Part shown: one piece after another, positions 57,252-64,000 of the stretch
Layout of the letters: each line of letters begins with the position of its first letter
How positions within the stretch are numbered: the first letter of the stretch is position 1
NCBI GenBank assembly: GCA_025526995.1
Contig: JAHLKG010000021.1
Location: forward strand, 62,001-126,000
DNA: 64,000 nucleotides
Source: Powellomyces hirtus
Lineage: Eukaryota; Chytridiomycota; Chytridiomycetes; Spizellomycetales; Powellomycetaceae
Direction: 5' to 3'
Position numbers and translations under genes: made by a program
The notes under the pieces: model-generated
Database searches by the model: none
What the model was told of the DNA's origin: nothing
What the model saw: only the letters and a program-made list of their open reading frames with translations

Positions 57252-58268
57252 ATGCCACCACCACTGCCGCCTCTGGCCCGGTTTCGGAACATCACACCCC
57301 TTCTCCGACAACCACCCTCCTGCAGCTTCCGCAAATCTTTTCTCTTCACAAATCAAACTAGAACGATACCCCTTCTTATTCCGCTGAACCACATATCACC
57401 AACATTACCATCATCATTACCAACACCACTGCCCCATGGCACCCGCGCGTTCTCAACAACCGCGTCCCTGCGCTCCCCCCAACGAGATCATTACAAGACA
57501 CTCGGTGTGAAGTCGACAGCCACCAAGAAGGAGCTGAAGGCGCAGTTTTACAAATTGTCCAAAAAGTAAGCAGGAGAGAAGGAGGGCATACAAGAAAATC
57601 GCACGAGAGCAGTTGCGCGCGTGTTGACCAGAGTGCTCTTCTTTTTGCGAAACAGATATCATCCAGACAAAAATCCAGGGGACTCGGAAGCTCACTCCAA
57701 ATTCGTTGAAATCAACGATTCCTACACCGTTCTCTCCGACGTAGCACAACGCCGCCAACACGACCAATACCTTCGTTCCCAAACCCCATCCTCCTCTTCT
57801 TCCCCTCACCATCCCCAACAACGGCCCCCGCGTCCGAAAAACTACACCACGCGAGACCCCCTCCGACCGGAAGACTGGATCCTCTACCGGCGTCGCAACA
57901 TGAACAACTCTACCACCAGCAGTCCCGGGTTTGACCATGAGAGCCACCAAAACGAACATTATGGGGCTGCAGCGGACGCGGCAGAGAAACGAGAACAGTC
58001 TCGACAGTCTCGTCTTTTCAAAACTCTGTATTATCAGAAGCTCCAGGAGGCCCAGCGGATTGAGCAGAAGATGATGATGACCGCTGCCGTGTTTGGGCTC
58101 TCCATTTTTTTCATCTTCCATTCGGGATTGATACAGATGATTTGGATGGATGATGATGATTTCGATCATGTCGTTGAGGGTTATAGAGTCGTAGGTCAGC
58201 AAGAGGCGGAGCGGGAGAACCCCGTGCCATCAATATCTTCCCCGGTGATCTATGAGAATGTAGATTAG
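57252..58268 (+). CDS. Mitochondrial J-domain protein with C-terminal membrane helix (DNAJC30-like)
   Basis: Exons 57252-57565 and 57656-58268 give about 308 aa. The first ~75 residues are rich in Arg, Ser and Pro with few acids, typical of a mitochondrial targeting sequence. The J domain follows ([20 protein letters not shown], then [10 protein letters not shown] with the HPD motif split from the preceding Lys by the intron, then [13 protein letters not shown]). After a variable linker, [12 protein letters not shown] recalls the FYQAHYG block of DNAJC30. One membrane helix lies near the end ([18 protein letters not shown], about 247-264). It should stimulate mitochondrial Hsp70 at the inner membrane. 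The paralogue assignment (DNAJC30 versus DNAJC4) is tentative. Confidence 0.8.
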
Positions 58269-59199
58269 GTGCAGTACGAGCGGGGAGAAGTTGCGCGAGA
58301 ACACCCCATTCGTTGTAGACAAAAAACGGTGGGGTGGGCCACATGGCTTCAGCACGTTCTATCGTCTGCCTGTCCTCATGACAGGAATATGTACGCTATG
58401 GCTCACCCCCAACCCGACACCATCATTGCACATGTACATATACATTTACTCATTTTTGATATTTTGCATACGATAGCACCTCATCTCAGTTACTGTCCAT
58501 TGTCGGTTGGCTCAAAGAAAGGCAGCTTGTATGAAGCTTCGTGGCTGCTGCGCGCTATACATGACAAGGTTGCTACAGAACGACATGGTCTGTCAACCCT
58601 ATGAACTCGTTCCACTCTCTTAGAGCCATGGGGAAATCTGGCTTTGTTTTCCTAGGTGGGCGCATTAGACTGTATGCCCTCCTCAAACCGCGGCTACAAG
58701 GCTAGATGAAGAGAACTGCCAAGGGATAGAAAGTTATCCTATTGTCTGATGTGCTCACAACTTGGCAGGATTGCGGCATGAAAGCATCAGTGCTTGCACT
58801 TAAATTCCAGATGGGCCTCACCGCAATTGACTAGTCTTGATACTCCGCCTGCTTTCGGTCTTGTTCTTGTTACTTCCTCGGTTGCTTCCCGACTATACAA
58901 TCATTGCCAACGAGTTTATGCACCCATATGCGTCTCTTGCTAGTTGCTCTTTGCCTGCAGCAGCCTTGTAATCGTTCTCTTCTTTGGCCTTCATTGATTT
59001 GTGTAAGTTAAGATTAACTTCAGGAAACTGTCAAAACGCGGCTCAGGTCAGCACATTGAAGCGCGTCCGCAAGTGTTCCATGGAAAACCGCGAACCTGTC
59101 AATCACAAGAAGAATGCTGGCTCGCTATTGGGGTCCACATATTCAAGAAGAAGACACACCGACTCACTTCTTTTTCTCTTGAAAGAATAAAGCGAAATC
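58269..59199. other. Intergenic region upstream of CFAP57
   Basis: 0.93 kb between two plus-strand genes, holding the J-protein 3' flank and the CFAP57 promoter. Short open frames are present, but none is recognisable on either strand. Confidence 0.5.
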
Positions 59200-62100
59200 A
59201 TGTCCATCGCTTCCGTGGCTTACAGGTAAGCCTGTGATTAAATACATAGCTATGGGCAAAACTAATGCTAGGGTCGTTTTGCTTGTTAGCCATGTGTTTG
59301 GCATAAACACAAAGGTCCGAAACAATATATATTATATTGACCAGCATACTCTCATGTACTCTGCGGGATGTAATGTAATAGGTAAAGGGGACGACTAAAC
59401 GCGCGAGCGAGTTAGATATGGAGACTAAGTACGGGAACCACATCCCATCTACTCTCATCTCTACCAGCAACAAATGTGGACGCTGGCACACAGCGATACA
59501 CGGCGGTGGCAGGCCACGGAGTGTCTGCACTCACAATGGCCGTTGACCGCCGTCTGTTTGCCGCGGGGGAGAAAGGCGCACCGTGGGAGGCGACCTCGCG
59601 CATGTCCAAAGCCGAAAAAAGCGGGACGAGGCCCGCGGTGACGGTGTACGAAGGATACAGCTCGAAAAAGCGACGGACGTTGCCGGCGGCTGAGACGTGT
59701 GCTTCCAAGGTACCGCATCTTGGGTCGGGGTTTCTCCCTGTGAGGAAGGACAATTGACCCTCGTGTGCTGTGACCCCAGGAATTTGTCGCGTTATCGTTT
59801 TCGTCCGACTCAAAATACCTAGCGGCTCAAGGCGGGGCGCCCGACTGGTTACTGCATTTTTATGTCTGGGAGAAGGGCAAACTCCTTGCGACGCTGAGCA
59901 CCAGTCCCATTGAAGAGGATGACGGGTCCGTGAGAGAGATCGGCATAAATCCGTCAGATGAGACAGAGATATGCGTGCTTGGGAATAAGACAGCAAAAAG
60001 TTTTCGATACCAGGAGGGCGGGCTTGTTGAGGGAACGTTGAATGGGATTCAGGACTATGTAAGTGGGTTGGGTGGAGCTTACATTTGTGATGACATCGGT
60101 GCTCATGTGTTCTCAGGAAATCACCTGCCACGCCTGGCTGCACCAAGCACCCTCGCGGCTCGCACTCGGTACCCGATACAACGGGATCCTCCTTCTCGAA
60201 GGCGGCACAATCAATCAACGCATCGATCAACCCACCTTCGTCTCCAACATCTTCCCGCTCACGCTCGGATTTGCCTGCACTGGTCGCGTCGGCAACAGCA
60301 GCAATAGTGGTCTGGATGTGTATGAACGATACACGGACGATTCAAACCCGCAGGAAGTGTTCAAACTTACTCGCAAAATACCCCTGATGGACGATTTGCA
60401 TGTCCGCAGTATGCATGGCAATGCGGCGGAACAGATATTGATCTTGGAGGCGGAGAGTGGACAGATTTACCGGTATTCGTTGACGGAGCAGAAAGGGTTG
60501 AAAGTACGTGGAAAGCCCCATGCCGCTCACAGTTTTCAGTGTGCTGCGGGGTTTGAGTTTTAAGTGCTGATTGAATGATTTTCAACCTCTTGCCTTAGGG
60601 CGAAGACCCAAAGTTCGTTCCAGTTGGCCAACCTTACCACCGCGGCGCCATCATCAGCATTGACGTCTGCGTGCGCAAACCCCTCATCGTCACCTGCAGT
60701 TCCGACCGGTCAATCCGAATCTGGGACTATCTCACCAACACCTGCCACCTCGTCAAAACCTTCACCGAAGAACCTCTGTCCGTCTCACTCCATCCGAGCG
60801 GTCTGCACCTACTCGTCGGTTTCAACGACAAACTCCGCCTCAAAAATATCCTTATGGACGATTTGCGGGTGTTTCGCGAAATCGGGGTGCGGGGGTGTCG
60901 CGAGTGCCGCTTTTCCAATGGCGGTCATTTGTTTGCTGCTACCCAAGGCAACATGATTCAGATCTACTCGACGTGGACTTGTGATAATATTGCCAACTTC
61001 AAGGGTCATAACGGACGAATCAAGTCATTGGCGTGGACTCCCGGTGATGCGCATCTGGTGTCGGCGGGGGCGGATGGCGCTGTGTATGCGTGGAGTTTGG
61101 CGGATATAAAGCGGGAGAATGAGTATATACTGAAAAGTACAAGTTATTCGTGTGCGATTATCTCGGCCGATGGGAGAACTATGTGGGCTGTCGGAAGTGA
61201 TCGCATGTTGAAGGTGCGTGTGTGAGTCGGACAGTGCCCGCGTGGAGAAAAGGCAAAGTTAGGGTCGCTGACAGCGCGATGTGTGGCGTCATTTGTAGGA
61301 AATCACCGACTCGACAGTGACGATGGAGATGGAGTCCGACCAAGTCCTGACCCAGATCGTCATGTCCACATCGGGGCGCATGCTTTTTGCTGGTACACAA
61401 GGAGGAACAGTGCGGGCCCTCAAATTCCCGCTCTCTGGTTATCCCGAGGACTATCAAGAACACATTGCCCACGGCGGACCCGTCACTATGATGCGCGTCT
61501 CGTACGACGACCAGTACCTGTTTTCGGCCTCGGAGGATGGAATACTATACGCGTTCAAGATCTCGGAAAAGGAGGAGCGGAGACTTAAGCGCGAGAAGTT
61601 GAATCTGTATGCGGATGAGGTTTGTGAAGTGATAATATCTTTGCCGTTAGAATATGAGAATGCAGCTGAGCCTCATCTCACTCGTGTTCGCGTCTTGTAC
61701 TTCTTCTACAATTCCAGATCCTCATAACTAAATCCGACCTGGAAGAAAAAACAATTCAAACCTCCGAACTCGGTCGGTCTCTCGAAGAGCTGCAGATTGA
61801 GCACGAGTACCAATTGCGGCTGCGCGACATGAACTTTAACGAGAAAATGAAGGATATCAGTGAACGATTCATGGACCAGTTGGATCAATTGAAGAAAACG
61901 ACGCAATCATTGAGGACTGAGAAGGAGAAGTTGGAGATTAAACATGAGGAGATTATGGCCAAAGTGCATGCGAGGCATTCGGCGGAATTGCATGTAGGTG
62001 CGCGTGCGGAAGGAATAGGGAAGAGTTGCGGGGGCCCACCACACCTTGGCCCCGTCCTGGAATGTTGTCCTCCTTACATTTGCTGATTTTTCCAATGTTT

Positions 62101-63801
62101 GATAATTCCCATAGGATCATGAAGCGAGCTACAACCAGGAACTCATGACCGAGTACGATAAGGTTAGTTTTCCATTTCATGCAGCCAAATGCATTATTCA
62201 TGTCACTAACCCACTCACTCACCATGACCATGTATTTCCTTCATCACAGTACCAAGACGCGCAGGCAGAGGCCAACATGCTGCAAACGCGGTGGCAAGTG
62301 CATACCGCCAGACGTGCGGAGGAACTGAAGCGCACGTTGGCGGAAGCGGAATCGGTCTGGGAAGCGAAATTGGATCAGAAGAGCGCTGAGATCGAAAAGG
62401 TAAACCAAAAATGATGCCCAACACAATACAGCAGCACTGACACAGTAACATTATTCTTCCTCTCACAGCTCCAAGCCAAAATGGCCACCCAATACTCCGA
62501 ACACATTGAAGAGCAGCGTCAAGTTTCCGAAGACATTGATACGGAAATCGAGCGGCTTCAGCAACGCTACGAGCGCAAACTCCTCTCAGAACGCGAGGAC
62601 GGCGCCCGACTCAAAGGCGAGAATGGCATCATGAGGAAGAAATTCAATACCCTTACCAAGGACATTGATGATAACCGTATGGAAACCACGAGAATGAGAG
62701 CGGATGAGAAACGATTAAAAGCGGCGATTGAGGCCCTCGAGAAGGAGATTGCAATGTTGAAGCATGATGTAATGCGGTGAACCCTGTTTCTGTCAGGGAA
62801 TGGGCGGAAAAGAGACCACTAACTGGAAACACTCCCCTTGCTCGCACGTTTACCGCAGATGTCGGAACGCGATGTTGCGATTCAAGAAAAAGAACGTCGC
62901 GTCTACGACCTCAAGAAAAAGAACCAAGAGCTCGAAAAATTCAAATTCGTCCTCGACTACCGCATCAAAGAACTCAAAGAACAAGTCGAACCGCGGGAAA
63001 ACCACATCAAAGACATGACCTCCCACATCAAAGACATCAACGGGTCCCTTGAGACTCTCTCTGCCCACAAAGCCGGCTTCAACAGCACCATCGCGGACCT
63101 CAGTTCCAAACTCGCCGCGACGAAAGAGGAGTACGCCCTGCGTCATCGCCAGGCGCATCAGCTGGAACATCAAATCAAGTCGTTTACGACTGATCTGCAT
63201 GGCGCGATACCGTATATCCAGGATGCGGCGGTGTTGAGAGCAGCGGTGAATAGACTGTTGGGCAAGTACTTGAGTTCTGCGAATCAGGAGGATTTGACTC
63301 TGGCGGAAGTGGATAGCGAGGTGGCCAAAGAGGGTCGGATGCAGCAGCAGGTGTTGAGAGATCGTGTGAAGGCGCTCCGGAGAGTTGTGGAGACCAATGC
63401 AGCAAAATTCAGATTGGATTCTGTGGGAAGCGTCGTCGTGAACAGGAAGTTGATTGGGTATGTTTTGTTCTGTTATCTGAAAGTGTTTTCCACCGTCCTG
63501 TGCTCCGCGCCTCTCATCTGACCTCATGCATGTAAACAGAGAAATCAACAAACTGCGCCAAATCGGCAAGCACAGCGCCAAACAGATTCAAAACCTCCAG
63601 GTCCTCGCCATCGCAGAGGTCCCACGGCGTGCAGCGCCAAGCGCCAGCACCACCACCAATTCCATCAACCCCACCATCAACACTACCATTGCACGACCAA
63701 CCACCGCCGCAGCAGCACCCGCACCGTCACAACTCGGCCAACACGCCCATCACAAACTTCCTACCATTGTTGGCTCAAAAGCCGTCACGTTTGCGACCTA
63801 G
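59200..63801 (+). CDS. CFAP57: Cilia- and flagella-associated protein 57 (WDR65)
   Basis: Exons 59200-59225, 59290-59381, 59468-59709, 59780-60058, 60117-60503, 60599-61213, 61299-61619, 61718-61993, 62115-62162, 62250-62399, 62469-62768, 62859-63457 and 63540-63801 join in phase to about 1198 aa (human 1250). The first two short exons encode MSIASVAY then SHVFGINTKVRNNIYYID, which matches the HVFGL...YPAGHN start of CFAP57. The N-terminal half is WD40 repeats (VTVYEGYSSKKRRTL, YVWEKGKLLATL, SSDRSIRIWDY, GADGAVYAWSL, SEDGILYAFKI). From about residue 655 a long coiled coil follows to a disordered Ala/Pro/Thr tail. CFAP57 is an axonemal component linked to inner dynein arms (IDA g/d) in algae and animals. 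Its presence indicates a motile flagellum, hence zoospores. Confidence 0.93.
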
Positions 63802-64000
63802 CCTAGCTGGAGAATTAAGCCCATCCCGCGCTCGACGCACGGTCGACTTCACAAGCACACAATACCACTTGCGATTTTTATATCTTTCCTGTCGTTTTTA
63901 TTCTCTTTCTTTTGTACAATATTTTGGATCATCATGCAAGGCTCTTTCTGCTGTATACAGTTTGCCAGGCATTTTTTTTTTCTCTGGGCGGAGGTATGAG
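63802..64000. other. CFAP57 3' flank
   Basis: The last 199 bases after the CFAP57 stop are T-rich and probably 3' UTR. No further gene is visible before the window ends. Confidence 0.4.

Overview
The window is nuclear DNA from a eukaryote with many short GT-AG introns, most likely a zoosporic true fungus (Chytridiomycota or a relative). This rests on two kinds of gene lying side by side. Fungal families are present: an AreA/Mks1 N-terminal domain protein, a DUF3684-type GHKL ATPase and a SET-TPR relic. Genes lost by non-flagellated fungi are also present: CFAP57, a CEP70-like centrosomal protein, a PAS guanylyl cyclase and a Slo/BK-like K+ channel. All gene models are my own splice reconstructions from reading frames, GT-AG sites and family conservation.

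Layout: Sel1-repeat protein (161-3112, +); GCN5 acetyltransferase with bromodomain (3382-5350, -); a spacer holding a decayed tRNA-Lys and an orphan prefoldin-like exon; DNA polymerase alpha catalytic subunit (6932-11831, +); PAS/guanylyl cyclase (12633-16213, +); CEP70-like protein (16780-21458, +); tRNA-Gln(CTG) (21664-21735, -); AreA-N domain protein (23171-25054, +); CDC14 phosphatase (26524-29028, +); Pro/Gly-rich single-pass surface protein (30420-32886, -); phospholipase D (34597-39080, -); a frameshifted SET-TPR pseudogene bracketed by a 28-bp direct repeat (39708-42565); GHKL ATPase with a CUE-like segment and an HExxH motif (42824-48520, +); Slo/BK-like K+ channel (49653-55085, +); complex I subunit NDUFS5 (55938-56573, -); mitochondrial J-protein (57252-58268, +); CFAP57 (59200-63801, +).

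Functionally the genes fall into a cell-cycle and chromatin group (POLA1, GCN5, CDC14), a zoospore/flagellum and signalling group (CFAP57, CEP70-like, guanylyl cyclase, K+ channel, PLD), and mitochondrial genes (NDUFS5, J-protein). There is no operon structure. An octamer palindrome, TATCGATA, recurs in intergenic DNA, mostly upstream of genes.

The points most worth checking are the GHKL-CUE-HExxH protein, whose zinc-site histidines have metzincin spacing and are split by an intron; the repeat-flanked SET-TPR pseudogene sitting in a divergent promoter; the cyclase whose residues predict GTP specificity; the Slo-like channel without a recognisable Ca2+ bowl; and an 8-nt microexon in GCN5.
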